Positions 8,000 through 15,708 of a DNA stretch of 33,387 bases are shown piece after piece. The stretch is from Oscillospiraceae bacterium (GTDB lineage: Bacteria; Bacillota; Clostridia; Oscillospirales; Acutalibacteraceae). Both the position numbers and the translations under genes were made by a program. Under the pieces are notes generated by a model that was given only the letters and a program-made list of their open reading frames with translations, had not been told where the DNA came from and did not search any database. The number at the start of each line of letters is the position of its first letter. The first letter of the stretch is position 1. The DNA lies in the NCBI GenBank assembly GCA_015065425.1, contig SVQH01000031.1, forward strand, positions 2,517 through 35,903, read 5' to 3'.

Positions 8000-8048
8000 A
8001 ATTATTTACTGAAGATATTATTTATTACAGGCGAAAGGGGGTATTTAC

Positions 8049-9464
8049 ATGGATAAATCACTTTTTTATGATGATGCTCATGTATTTTCCCGTTTATCAG
8101 ATAAATTTGCGGAAAACAATATTATTCCTCAGAATGATTTCAGCCGTTTCCCTGTCAAAAGAGGACTCAGAAATTCCGACGGAACAGGTGTTATGGTCGG
8201 ACTTACAAAGATATGTAATGTTGAAGGCTATTACATTGACGACGGCGAAAGAGTTCCCAAGCCCGGTCGTCTTATATACAGAGGTATAGACCTTTACGAT
8301 TTCGTGGGCGGATGTAAAAAAGATGACAGATTTGGCTTTGAAGAGCTGATATTCCTTCTTATTTTCGGCTCACTTCCCACAAAAGAAGAGCTTGACGGCT
8401 TCTGCACACTTTTGTCTGCAAACAGAGAGCTTCCCTTTGATTTCGTTGAGGATGTTATAATGCGTGCACCCTCTCCCAATATCATGAACAAAATGGCATC
8501 ATCAGTTACGGCTTTATATGCTTATGACGATGACCCTGATGATATTTCCGTTGAAAATGTGCTGCGTCAGTCCATACAGCTTATAGCACAGCTTCCTGCC
8601 ATAATGTCTTATGCATATCAGGTAAAACGCAGATTCTTCTATAAAAAGAGTATGTATATCCATCAGGTAAAGCCCGAGCAGAAGACGGCTGAGGTGGTGC
8701 TTCGTTCCATCCGTTCCGATAAGACCTTTACGGACAAGGAAGCAAAGCTTCTTGATTTATGCCTTATGATACATGCAGACCACGGCGGCGGTAATAACTC
8801 AACTTTTACCACCCGTTGTATCTCATCTACAGGTACTGATACATATTCTGCAATAGGTGCAGGTATAGGTTCTCTTAAGGGCTTCCGTCACGGCGGTGCA
8901 AATATAAAAGTAACAGAAATGGTAGAGGATATATTTGCAAACGTAAATGATGTTGCTGATGAGGATGAAGTAAAGGATTATCTCAGAAAAATAGTCAGAA
9001 AAGAAGTCAATGACCACTCAGGTCTTATTTACGGTATGGGTCATGCCATATATACTCTGTCCGACCCCAGAGCCGTACTTCTGAAGCAGAATGCAAAAGA
9101 ACTTGCCGAAGAAAACGGACTTCTCAAGGAATGGAACCTTCTTGACTGCATAGAAAGATTGGCTCCCGCGGTATTTGCTGAAGAAAAAGGCATTTCAAAG
9201 CAGATATGTGCAAATGTCGACCTTTATTCGGGCCTTGTATACAGAACCCTCGGAATTCCTGAGGATTTATATACTCCCATGTTTGCAGTTGCAAGAGTTG
9301 CAGGCTGGTGTGCTCACAGACTTGAGGAGGTTGCAACCTGTTCAAGAATAATGCGTCCCGCATATAAGAGCATTGCCCGTCCTCAGACATATAAAGAGCT
9401 TGATACAAGAACAGCCACTGACTCAGATCAGGCAAAAGCATATATACCCAAAGAAGAAAGGTGA
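8049..9464 (+). CDS. gltA: Citrate synthase
   Basis: This 471-residue enzyme condenses acetyl-CoA and oxaloacetate to citrate, the first step toward 2-oxoglutarate and glutamate. The catalytic pattern is visible: HADHGGGNNSTF, the second histidine in GMGHAIYTLSDPRA, and the aspartate in NVDLYSGLVY, followed by the arginine in RIMRPAY. It is somewhat longer than the common bacterial enzymes of about 370-430 residues because of an N-terminal extension of about 40 residues, and is of a type I associate with Clostridia. A 2-methylcitrate activity cannot be excluded by eye. The start ATG 8049 follows AAAGGGGG. The stop codon overlaps the ribosome site of the next gene. Confidence 0.93.
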   Translation: MDKSLFYDDAHVFSRLSDKFAENNIIPQNDFSRFPVKRGLRNSDGTGVMVGLTKICNVEGYYIDDGERVPKPGRLIYRGIDLYDFVGGCKKDDRFGFEELIFLLIFGSLPTKEELDGFCTLLSANRELPFDFVEDVIMRAPSPNIMNKMASSVTALYAYDDDPDDISVENVLRQSIQLIAQLPAIMSYAYQVKRRFFYKKSMYIHQVKPEQKTAEVVLRSIRSDKTFTDKEAKLLDLCLMIHADHGGGNNSTFTTRCISSTGTDTYSAIGAGIGSLKGFRHGGANIKVTEMVEDIFANVNDVADEDEVKDYLRKIVRKEVNDHSGLIYGMGHAIYTLSDPRAVLLKQNAKELAEENGLLKEWNLLDCIERLAPAVFAEEKGISKQICANVDLYSGLVYRTLGIPEDLYTPMFAVARVAGWCAHRLEEVATCSRIMRPAYKSIARPQTYKELDTRTATDSDQAKAYIPKEER

Positions 9465-9469
9465 ATGAA

Positions 9470-10369
9470 ATGAAAATAAAAGGAAGCAGCGGAATTTCCT
9501 TTAAGCTTATCTCCCTCATCGGATTTGCCGTATTTGCAGTAATTACTGCACTCAGGTTTTATCATACCTTTGCACTTACAGACGGCACTACGGGATATTT
9601 TACCGAAAATAATATTACCGTAATACTTATGTATGTTCTTCTTGCAATAGGCATCATAGGTACAGGCTGCCTCTGTTTCATCTGCGGAGACCTTCCCACG
9701 GGAAGAATAAGAAAAAAGGTTTCTTATGTGTCTGCCGCCGCAGGTTTTCTCTTCGGTGCCGTACTGATTTATACGGGGCTTAAGAGTGTTTTCGCTGCAG
9801 GTGTCTTCGGACTTTCAAATTATTCCTTCCCGCTTATAAAAGAGGCATTCGGCGGTGTGTTGGGACTTCTTAATGCAATTTTTGCCATTTCAGGCGGTGT
9901 TGTTATAATTGTTGAAACCCTTTATGCCGCAGGCGGTAAAGAGATTCCCTCTTTCATGAAGCTTTTTATGCTCATCCCCGTTTTATGGGCATTCTGCGAG
10001 ACTCTCGGTTTTTTCTCCGTAACGGTAAGCTATGTAAAGGTTTCTCAGCTTTTCTTTGCCATTTTCTCTGTAGCTTTTCTTATGCTTTTCCTTTTCGAGA
10101 ATGCAAGAATGACATCGGATATCGGAAGAAAAGAAGCAGTGTGGTGCTTTTATGCCACAGGAATCATAGCAGCTGGCATTTCCTTTGCAGCAGGCCTTCC
10201 TTACCTTGTCGCCGCATTTGCTGCCCCCGAAAAGGTAGTCAGCTACTGCCCCTTTGAGCTTTATAATATTGCAGGCGGTATTTATTGCGTTGCCGCCATG
10301 CTCAGAAGAGTCGGGGTCAGAGAAAATGAGGATGATTCAGATATAAATACGGTAACGGAGACTTTATAA
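9470..10369 (+). CDS. Polytopic membrane protein of unknown function
   Basis: I do not recognise this 299-residue protein. It has seven or eight hydrophobic segments (about residues 10-26, 44-66, 82-102, 126-148, 164-186, 194-212, 226-250, and a weaker one near 265-280), a short basic N-terminus and an acidic C-terminal tail with NEDDSD. No transport or catalytic motif stands out. ATG 9470 is chosen because AAAGGTGA lies just upstream across the gltA stop; a GTG at 9461 would put that site inside the gene. It lies between gltA and an AEC transporter with almost no spacing, so it is probably part of the same transcript. Confidence 0.75.
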   Translation: MKIKGSSGISFKLISLIGFAVFAVITALRFYHTFALTDGTTGYFTENNITVILMYVLLAIGIIGTGCLCFICGDLPTGRIRKKVSYVSAAAGFLFGAVLIYTGLKSVFAAGVFGLSNYSFPLIKEAFGGVLGLLNAIFAISGGVVIIVETLYAAGGKEIPSFMKLFMLIPVLWAFCETLGFFSVTVSYVKVSQLFFAIFSVAFLMLFLFENARMTSDIGRKEAVWCFYATGIIAAGISFAAGLPYLVAAFAAPEKVVSYCPFELYNIAGGIYCVAAMLRRVGVRENEDDSDINTVTETL

Positions 10370-10370
10370 A

Positions 10371-11321
10371 GTGGATTTTTCGTTGTTTTTTCAGAATTGT
10401 TTAATTGCCGCACAGCAGGTAATAATACTTTATATCATTGTTGCCGTTGGTTTTGTTGCCGATAAAAAAGGTGTTTTTACGGAAAAGACTGCCAGGGCAG
10501 CCAATGACTTGCTGTTTTATATAATAACTCCATGTGTTATAATAAACTCCTTCCTTACGACAGAATTTAATCCCGAAACTTCAAAGGGTTTTGCTCTTGC
10601 CGCACTCGGAGGGGCTTTGACCCATGTTATCGGGATAGTGCTTTCCATTCCGTTTTTCAGAAACAATGATAATAAAAACAATGCCGTTTTTAAGTTTGCC
10701 TGTATTTACGGTAATATGGGATATATGGCACTTCCCCTTGCCGAGGCTGTTCTCGGAAGCGAAGGTGTGTTCTATTGCTCGGCAGGTATAATCGTTTTTC
10801 AGGTCTTTACCTTTACCCACGGAGTATGGCAGATGAACAGAGGTAACAGGGAAGGCGGAAAATTTGACCCGAAAAAGCTGTTTTTCAATCCGGGTGTAAT
10901 TGCCGTGTGTATAGGACTTCCGTTTTTCCTTATGAAGGTCAATATGCCCGAAATTGTTATGAAGCCCATATCTTTTATAGGCTCCATGAATACACCTCTT
11001 GCAATGCTTATGCTTGGTACTTATATGTCCAATGCCGGACTTAAGACCATATTTAAAAATAAAGAACAGTATCTTGTGGCACTTGTAAAAATTATTGCAG
11101 TTCCTGTGGTGTTCTATGTTATAATGAAGGCGACTGGACTTCTCTCAGGTGCACTTTTCACTGCATGTATGATACAGTCTTCTGCTCCCAGTGCAAACAA
11201 TACCGTAATGTTTGCGGCAAAGTACGGCCGTGATACGGGTATTGCTTCAAAAACCGTGGCATTTGTAAGTTTTGCTTCAATTCTCACAATGCCTGTTATG
11301 ATAGCTCTTACTCAGGTGTGA
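10371..11321 (+). CDS. AEC (auxin efflux carrier) family transporter
   Basis: This 316-residue integral membrane protein has about ten hydrophobic helices in two halves, with the family hallmarks VGFVADKKGVF and FYIITPCVIINSF near the N-terminus and SAPSANNTVMFAAKYG in the second half. AEC family members move organic anions such as malate or citrate-like acids, or amino acids. The location after citrate synthase would fit an organic acid, but this is inference. The start is GTG 10371, one base after the previous stop, with GGAG at 10357-10360. The downstream gene begins two bases after its stop. Confidence 0.88.
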   Translation: MDFSLFFQNCLIAAQQVIILYIIVAVGFVADKKGVFTEKTARAANDLLFYIITPCVIINSFLTTEFNPETSKGFALAALGGALTHVIGIVLSIPFFRNNDNKNNAVFKFACIYGNMGYMALPLAEAVLGSEGVFYCSAGIIVFQVFTFTHGVWQMNRGNREGGKFDPKKLFFNPGVIAVCIGLPFFLMKVNMPEIVMKPISFIGSMNTPLAMLMLGTYMSNAGLKTIFKNKEQYLVALVKIIAVPVVFYVIMKATGLLSGALFTACMIQSSAPSANNTVMFAAKYGRDTGIASKTVAFVSFASILTMPVMIALTQV

Positions 11322-11323
11322 AT

Positions 11324-12100
11324 ATGGAACGATTATTTATGGGACTGCCCTTCGGGTTCAGTTCATTCGATAAAGTCAGGGATATGCTTATTCCCTGCAG
11401 GGCAATAAGCCGTATCCCGGAAAATGCAAAAACCGTCATATCTGTCCTTTTCCCTTATTATCTCGGAGAAGAATATTATAAAAAGGCAAATGTTTCAAGA
11501 TATGCCGTAAGTGAGGATTATCATATAATAACGGGTGATATAATAAACTGTATTACCGAATCTCTCAGACAGAAATACCCCGAAAATGTGTTTGAAGCAT
11601 TTATAGACAATTCACCTCTGCCTGAGGTACGTTGTGCCGTAAATGCAGGGCTGGGTGTTATGGGTGTAAACAATCTCTTTATAAATAAGGATTACGGTTC
11701 ATGGGTGTTTCTCGGAGAAATAGTCACCGACAGAGTTTTTCCGTTTTATGAAGGTGAATATTCTCTTTGTGACGGCTGTAATATGTGTAAAACATCCTGT
11801 CCCGCAGGTGCAATTACGGGTAAAGGGATAATAAAAGAAAAATGTCTTTCCTTTCTTTCACAGAAAAAAGGAGAGTTGAGTGAAGATACAAAAGAAAAAA
11901 TAGCCGCAACGGGCTGTGCATGGGGCTGTGATATTTGTCAGAAGGTGTGTCCTCTCAATAAAAATGCAAAAATCACACCAATTAAAGAGTTTTTTGAAAC
12001 AGCCGCCCCTTATGTGACAAAGGATACGGATATTGAAAACCGTGCCTTTTCATGGAGAGGAAAAGCCGTTATAGACCGTAATCTTGATATTATCGGTTAA
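11324..12100 (+). CDS. Short QueG-like (epoxyqueuosine reductase family) 4Fe-4S protein
   Basis: The 258-residue protein shows the QueG pattern: SRYAVSEDYH, the putative catalytic aspartate in FIDNSPLPE, AGLGVMGVNNLFIN and GSWVFLGEI, then ferredoxin-like cysteines CDGCNMCKTSCPAGA, a separate cysteine in EKCLSF, and CDICQKVCP. The family reduces epoxyqueuosine to queuosine in tRNA using two 4Fe-4S clusters and cobalamin. It is shorter than the usual 310-390 residues because the C-terminal helical-repeat part is missing, so it may be a paralog with another substrate. No other queuosine gene is in the window. ATG 11324 with AGG upstream is chosen over GTG 11318, which overlaps the preceding stop. 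Confidence 0.8.
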   Translation: MERLFMGLPFGFSSFDKVRDMLIPCRAISRIPENAKTVISVLFPYYLGEEYYKKANVSRYAVSEDYHIITGDIINCITESLRQKYPENVFEAFIDNSPLPEVRCAVNAGLGVMGVNNLFINKDYGSWVFLGEIVTDRVFPFYEGEYSLCDGCNMCKTSCPAGAITGKGIIKEKCLSFLSQKKGELSEDTKEKIAATGCAWGCDICQKVCPLNKNAKITPIKEFFETAAPYVTKDTDIENRAFSWRGKAVIDRNLDIIG

Positions 12101-12124
12101 AATATTATAAAAGGAGAGAGAACT

Positions 12125-12451
12125 ATGAAACTTATCGTTGCCGTTGTCAACAAGGATGATTCTTCAGAACTTACCGTCAGACTCAACAAGGCGGGATTTA
12201 TGTCAACAAAGCTTTCCACCACAGGCGGATTCTTAAAAGCAGGAAATGTGACACTTCTCATAGGTGTTGAAGATGAAAATGTTGACCCCTGCCTTAAAAT
12301 CATGGAAGAATGCTGTTCCAAGCGTTCTCAGGTGGTATCCACCACTGCAGGAAATTATGCAGAGCAGTTTTTTACCGCTCTCCCCGTAGAGATAACCGTC
12401 GGCGGAGCGACAGTGTTTATTGTGGATGTTGAAAGATTTATTAAGATGTGA
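12125..12451 (+). CDS. darA: Cyclic di-AMP receptor DarA (PstA, PII-like)
   Basis: This 108-residue protein matches the DarA/PstA (YaaQ) family along its whole length: MKLIVAVVNKDD at the start, LNKAGFMSTKLSTTGGFLKAGN, LLIGVEDE, and a C-terminal GATVFIVDVERF. The family has a PII-like trimeric fold and binds the second messenger c-di-AMP; its downstream partners are mostly unknown. The start ATG 12125 follows AAAAGGAGAGAG. Its stop overlaps the start region of holB, and ricT follows, reproducing the yaaQ-holB-yaaT order of Bacillus without yaaR. Confidence 0.95.
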   Translation: MKLIVAVVNKDDSSELTVRLNKAGFMSTKLSTTGGFLKAGNVTLLIGVEDENVDPCLKIMEECCSKRSQVVSTTAGNYAEQFFTALPVEITVGGATVFIVDVERFIKM

Positions 12452-13350
12452 TAAATATGCTTTTTGCTGATAATGAAATACTTAAAAGCACGCGGGAAGC
12501 CGTTAATTCAGCAGTGAAGGCGGGAAGGCTTCCATGCAGCATACTTCTTTCCGGGGCAAGTGCCGCACTCAGGGAAAAGTGTGCTTATGAACTGGCTGCG
12601 GCAGTGCTTTGTACTGAAAATAAAAATTCGGCACCGTGCATGAAATGCAGTGCCTGTCTTCGTGCTCTTTCGGGTGTTCATCCCGATATCATGAAAATGG
12701 TTCCAGAGGACGGAAAAAAGCTTCTGTCTGTAAAATCAGTCAGGGAGAACTGTCTTTCAAGACTTTATACCGCTCCCGCAGAAGGGGATAATAAGGTATT
12801 TATTTTTCCTTCTTGTGACGATATGAGTACCGTTATACAGAATGCTCTTCTGAAATCCATTGAAGAACCCCCTGAAGATACACTTTTTATTCTCTGTGCA
12901 GATGCAAGAGAAAGCCTTCTTACAACAGTTATATCAAGGCTTACGGAATATCCCTTAGGCGATCCTCTTTCATCAAAAAGCAGAAAGAGTGATGAGGAGG
13001 TTATTTCCTGTGCCGAAAAACTTGCACTGGCAATGGCAAATGAAGACGAGTTTTCTCTTATGATTGCGGCGGGAGCTATGCACAAGAACAGGAAAATGAT
13101 GTCCGCTGTCGCTTCAAGGCTTATACTTATTATAAGAGATGCCATGACAGAGGGAAGCCGTGCAGAGCATCTTTCAGGCTGTGAAATGGCTTCTTATGCA
13201 CTTTCCAGAAGTTTTCGTACATCTTCCCTATTGCAAATTAAAGAAATAATGGATAAAATAATATCTGAGGCAGCATCCAATGCAAATGAGAATCTTCTGA
13301 TTTCAAGGTTTTCTTCGGAAATTGCAGTAATCATGAAGGACAGAATATAA
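12448..13350 (+). CDS. holB: DNA polymerase III delta prime subunit
   Basis: The protein has 300 residues from GTG 12448, which overlaps the darA stop; ATG 12457 is an alternative and neither has a strong ribosome site. It is an AAA+ clamp-loader subunit that helps place the sliding clamp on DNA. The zinc module is visible at about residues 55-73 (CTENKNSAPCMKCSACLRAL), followed by VHPDIMKM, NALLKSIEEPP and TTVISRLTEY. The Walker A loop is degenerate (LLSGASAALREKC), as expected for delta prime, which does not hydrolyse ATP. The SRC motif of ATP-hydrolysing relatives reads SRL. The darA-holB-ricT synteny strongly supports the call. Confidence 0.93.
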   Translation: MINMLFADNEILKSTREAVNSAVKAGRLPCSILLSGASAALREKCAYELAAAVLCTENKNSAPCMKCSACLRALSGVHPDIMKMVPEDGKKLLSVKSVRENCLSRLYTAPAEGDNKVFIFPSCDDMSTVIQNALLKSIEEPPEDTLFILCADARESLLTTVISRLTEYPLGDPLSSKSRKSDEEVISCAEKLALAMANEDEFSLMIAAGAMHKNRKMMSAVASRLILIIRDAMTEGSRAEHLSGCEMASYALSRSFRTSSLLQIKEIMDKIISEAASNANENLLISRFSSEIAVIMKDRI

Positions 13351-13386
13351 AGAAAGGGCGGAGAATATATTCTTCGCATCAGTAAT

Positions 13387-14250
13387 ATGGCAGAGATTAT
13401 CGGTGTAAAATTTAAAGAGGTCGGAAAAGTATATTATTTTGACCCTGCAGGACTTAGTGTTCAGAAGGGGCAGCATGTCATCGTTGAGACCGTAAGAGGT
13501 GTGGAATGCGGTGAATGTGCCGTCGCAAACAAAGAGGTCGAGGATGAGGTACTTGTAAAACCTCTTAAAAGCATAATAAGAGTAGCCACTGAAGAAGATT
13601 TGAAAAATGTTGAAAAGAACAAGGAAAAGGAAAAGAAGGCATTTTCAATCTGTCAAGAAAAAATTGCACAGTTCGGACTCGACATGGATCTTGTGGATGT
13701 TGAATATACTTTTGACGGAGCAAAGGTTCTCTTTTTCTATACAGCTCCCGAAAGAGTCGATTTCAGAGAGCTTGTAAAATGTCTTGCATCAATTTTTAAG
13801 GTAAGGATAGAACTTCGTCAGATAGGTGTAAGAGATGAAGCAAAAATGCTGGGCGGATTGGGTATCTGCGGCAGAGGTTTCTGCTGTAAGGAATTTTTAC
13901 ATGATTTTCAGCCCGTTTCCATAAAAATGGCAAAAGAACAGGGACTTTCTCTGAATCCCGTAAAGATAAGCGGAACCTGCGGAAGACTTATGTGCTGTCT
14001 TAAATATGAGCAGTCAGCTTATGAGCATCTTCTGAAAATTACTCCCAAGGTCGGTGCTATCGTTGAGACGGCGGACGGCAGAGGAGAAGTGGTCGACAAC
14101 AATCTTCTCACGGGAATGCTCAAGGTCAGACTTGACCGTCATCCCGAAGCTGCCCCCGGAAAATATAACCGTCGTGATGTAAAACTTATCAAGGATGCTC
14201 AGATAAGACTTAACCGTGATGAGATAGCAGCACTGAAGGATATAGAATAA
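13387..14250 (+). CDS. ricT: PSP1 domain protein RicT (YaaT)
   Basis: The 287-residue protein begins MAEIIGVKFKEVGKVYYFDP, as RicT does, and has the cysteine-rich core LGICGRGFCCKEFL followed by SGTCGRLMCCLKYEQ. In Bacillus, RicT forms an Fe-S complex with RicA and RicF that promotes RNase Y-dependent mRNA processing and affects sporulation and competence; no ricA or ricF is in the window. ATG 13387 gives the family N-terminus, although the nearest good ribosome-like sequence, GGGCGGAG, lies about 23 bases upstream. The acidic C-terminal end (DEIAALKDIE) is normal. Confidence 0.92.
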   Translation: MAEIIGVKFKEVGKVYYFDPAGLSVQKGQHVIVETVRGVECGECAVANKEVEDEVLVKPLKSIIRVATEEDLKNVEKNKEKEKKAFSICQEKIAQFGLDMDLVDVEYTFDGAKVLFFYTAPERVDFRELVKCLASIFKVRIELRQIGVRDEAKMLGGLGICGRGFCCKEFLHDFQPVSIKMAKEQGLSLNPVKISGTCGRLMCCLKYEQSAYEHLLKITPKVGAIVETADGRGEVVDNNLLTGMLKVRLDRHPEAAPGKYNRRDVKLIKDAQIRLNRDEIAALKDIE

Positions 14251-14284
14251 TTTATACAACACCCGAAAAATTTTTTAAAAACTA

Positions 14285-14312
14285 TTGAATTTTTCGTATT
14301 ATGTGTTACAAT
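14285..14312 (+). promoter_or_regulatory. Promoter for the small ferredoxin gene
   Basis: TTGAAT (14285-14290), a 16-bp spacer, and TACAAT (14307-14312). AAGGAGG follows at 14327-14333. Confidence 0.65.
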
Positions 14313-14341
14313 GAAAAAAAACTCAGAAGGAGGAAATATTT

Positions 14342-14509
14342 ATGTCATACAAAATTACAGATGCTTGTATCGCTTGTGGTGCTTGTGCAGCAGAATGCCC
14401 CGTTGAGGCAATCTCCGAAGGCGATATCTATGTAATCGACGAGGACGTTTGCATCGAATGCGGTGCTTGTGCAGATGCTTGCCCCGTAGAGGCTCCTGTT
14501 CAGGACTGA
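14342..14509 (+). CDS. Small 2[4Fe-4S] ferredoxin
   Basis: This 55-residue protein is a clostridial-type ferredoxin. It has two cluster-binding motifs, CIACGACAAECPVEA and CIECGACADACPVEA, each C-x2-C-x2-C-x3-C-P, giving eight cluster cysteines and an internal two-fold repeat. It carries low-potential electrons between enzymes such as pyruvate:ferredoxin oxidoreductase and hydrogenase in the cytoplasm. The start ATG 14342 has an excellent AAGGAGG eight bases upstream. It has its own promoter and terminator, so it is a single-gene unit. The acidic composition and short length are typical of the family. Confidence 0.97.
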   Translation: MSYKITDACIACGACAAECPVEAISEGDIYVIDEDVCIECGACADACPVEAPVQD

Positions 14510-14534
14510 TTCTGTACAAAAACATAAATAAAGT

Positions 14535-14574
14535 AGGAACCGTTGTCTTACCCGACAGCGGTTCCTGTGTTTTT
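14535..14574 (+). terminator. Terminator after the ferredoxin gene
   Basis: AGGAACCGTTGTC (14535-14547) pairs with GACAGCGGTTCCT (14554-14566), one G-T pair, followed by GTGTTTTT. Confidence 0.9.
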
Positions 14575-14583
14575 AATATGTAA

Positions 14584-14626
14584 ATTTCTGCCGGGGACGA
14601 CGCCCACGGCGTTCCAGACAGAAAAT
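14584..14626. repeat. GC-rich palindromic intergenic element
   Basis: An imperfect hairpin: ATTTCTG (14584-14590) against CAGAAAAT (14619-14626), GGA against TCC, and ACGCC-CAC-GGCGT (14600-14612) at the tip. The GC content is unlike the AT-rich flanks. I associate GGGGACGACGCC-like sequences with dispersed intergenic repeats in Oscillospiraceae, from memory only. No second copy is in the window. Confidence 0.4.
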
Positions 14627-14733
14627 CGAGGCAAATTTGCATATAAGTTATGGTTTATGGAATCTCTAAACTTTTCAAAAACTATATGTCAATCCGGATG
14701 CTCAACTATGCTTCGGGCTGTTTTTCCGGACAT

Positions 14734-14985
14734 TTATTCAAACAGGACATTGATTTTTTCAGAACATTTTCTGCATACTTTTTTGTCCTTGTATCCTATG
14801 AGGTCTTCCATTCCCTGACAGAAAATGCAGGCAGGTTCGTATTTTCTTAAAATTATCATGTCGTCTTCTACAAAAATTTCAATAGCATCTTCCTGTGAAG
14901 TAAGATGAAGTTTTTTTCTGAGTTCCATCGGAAGCACAAATCTGCCGTTTTCGTCAAATTTTCTTACAAAACCTGTTGCATTCAT
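14734..14985 (-). CDS. AbrB/SpoVT-type regulator with C-terminal zinc ribbon
   Basis: This 83-residue protein begins MNATGFVRKFDENGRFVLP, the swapped-hairpin AbrB DNA-binding domain that resembles AbrB, Abh and the N-terminal part of SpoVT. The C-terminal half carries a probable zinc ribbon, CIFC near residue 53 and CRKC near 72. Such proteins act as dimeric or tetrameric transition-state or sporulation regulators. The start ATG 14985 is fixed by AAGGAGAA just upstream and by the family N-terminus; the frame runs open further upstream but those extra residues are not conserved in kind. It is transcribed alone, away from spmA. The target genes are unknown. Confidence 0.9.
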   Translation of the reverse strand: MNATGFVRKFDENGRFVLPMELRKKLHLTSQEDAIEIFVEDDMIILRKYEPACIFCQGMEDLIGYKDKKVCRKCSEKINVLFE

Positions 14986-15019
14986 GCCTATTCTCCTTAG
15001 TTTATGTTTTTTCATGTAA

Positions 15020-15048
15020 AAAATAACATATTTTACCATATTTGTCAA
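15020..15048 (-). promoter_or_regulatory. Promoter for the AbrB-type regulator
   Basis: On the minus strand, TTGACA (15043-15048), a 17-bp spacer, and TATTTT (15020-15025). Confidence 0.6.
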
Positions 15049-15132
15049 TAGTTGATTTAAAATCGTTTTTTCTGTTCCAAATCGCTTTTATCTGCTTATC
15101 ATAATTTTTCAGCTTATTGAATATATTCTACC

Positions 15133-15708
15133 ATGATGAATTATGTGTGGGCTTTAATGATAGCCTTTTCTTTTGTATGCTCAATATTTACGGGGAATAC
15201 GGGCGGTCTGTCCAAAGGTATTCTTGATGGGGCTGTAAATGCGGTAAATATTGCCCTGAGACTTCTCGGAACTATGTGTCTGTGGAACGGCCTTATGGAA
15301 ATAGCCGTAAGCTCAGGTCTTACAAGGTTGACTGACAGAATACTTTTTCCCTTTGTCAAGCTTATTTTTCCTAAATATGCAAAAACCGATGCCATAACGG
15401 CTGTTAGTGCTAATATCACAGCTAATCTTCTGGGGCTGGGTAATGCCGCAACACCTCTGGGAATTGAAGCCATGCGGCGGATGAAAAATGCATCGGGAAG
15501 TACTTATGCGGACAGTGAGATGATTCGTTTTGTAATAGTTAATTCAGCCGCACTGACCCTTATCCCCACAAGTGTAAGTGCAATGAGAGCTACTGCCGGC
15601 AGTGAAGCTCCCTTTGCAGTTCTTATTCCCGTATGGTGTACGGGGATAACGGCTCTTATTGCGGGGCTTATTATGGAAAAACTGTTGTCAAAAAGGTGGA
15701 AAAAATGA
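15133..15708 (+). CDS. spmA: Spore maturation protein SpmA
   Basis: This 191-residue membrane protein has the SpmA hallmarks: MNYVWALMIAFSFVCSIFTG, LLGLGNAATPLGIEAMRRM, and VNSAALTLIPTSVSAMRA. It acts with SpmB in spore core dehydration and coat or cortex maturation. Two adjacent ATGs (15133, 15136) are possible starts and neither has a clear ribosome site. Its stop overlaps the spoIID start (ATGA), so translation is probably coupled. Its usual partner spmB is not next to it; in its place stand spoIID and a D-Ala-D-Ala carboxypeptidase, both also sporulation-related. Confidence 0.93.
   Translation: MMNYVWALMIAFSFVCSIFTGNTGGLSKGILDGAVNAVNIALRLLGTMCLWNGLMEIAVSSGLTRLTDRILFPFVKLIFPKYAKTDAITAVSANITANLLGLGNAATPLGIEAMRRMKNASGSTYADSEMIRFVIVNSAALTLIPTSVSAMRATAGSEAPFAVLIPVWCTGITALIAGLIMEKLLSKRWKK

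Noticed and set aside
7993-8007. TTATAATAATTATTT, near the Per box consensus, at the gltA -10
   Set aside because: The match is mostly the -10 hexamer in AT-rich sequence, it is single, and citrate synthase has no clear peroxide link.
12448-13350. Loss of the Walker A lysine in the clamp-loader gene as a sign of a pseudogene
   Set aside because: A degenerate Walker A is normal for delta prime; the frame and zinc module are intact.
14258-14300. CGAAAAATT/AATTTTTCG as a terminator after ricT
   Set aside because: The stem is all AT apart from one pair, the loop is long, and the right arm overlaps the ferredoxin promoter.
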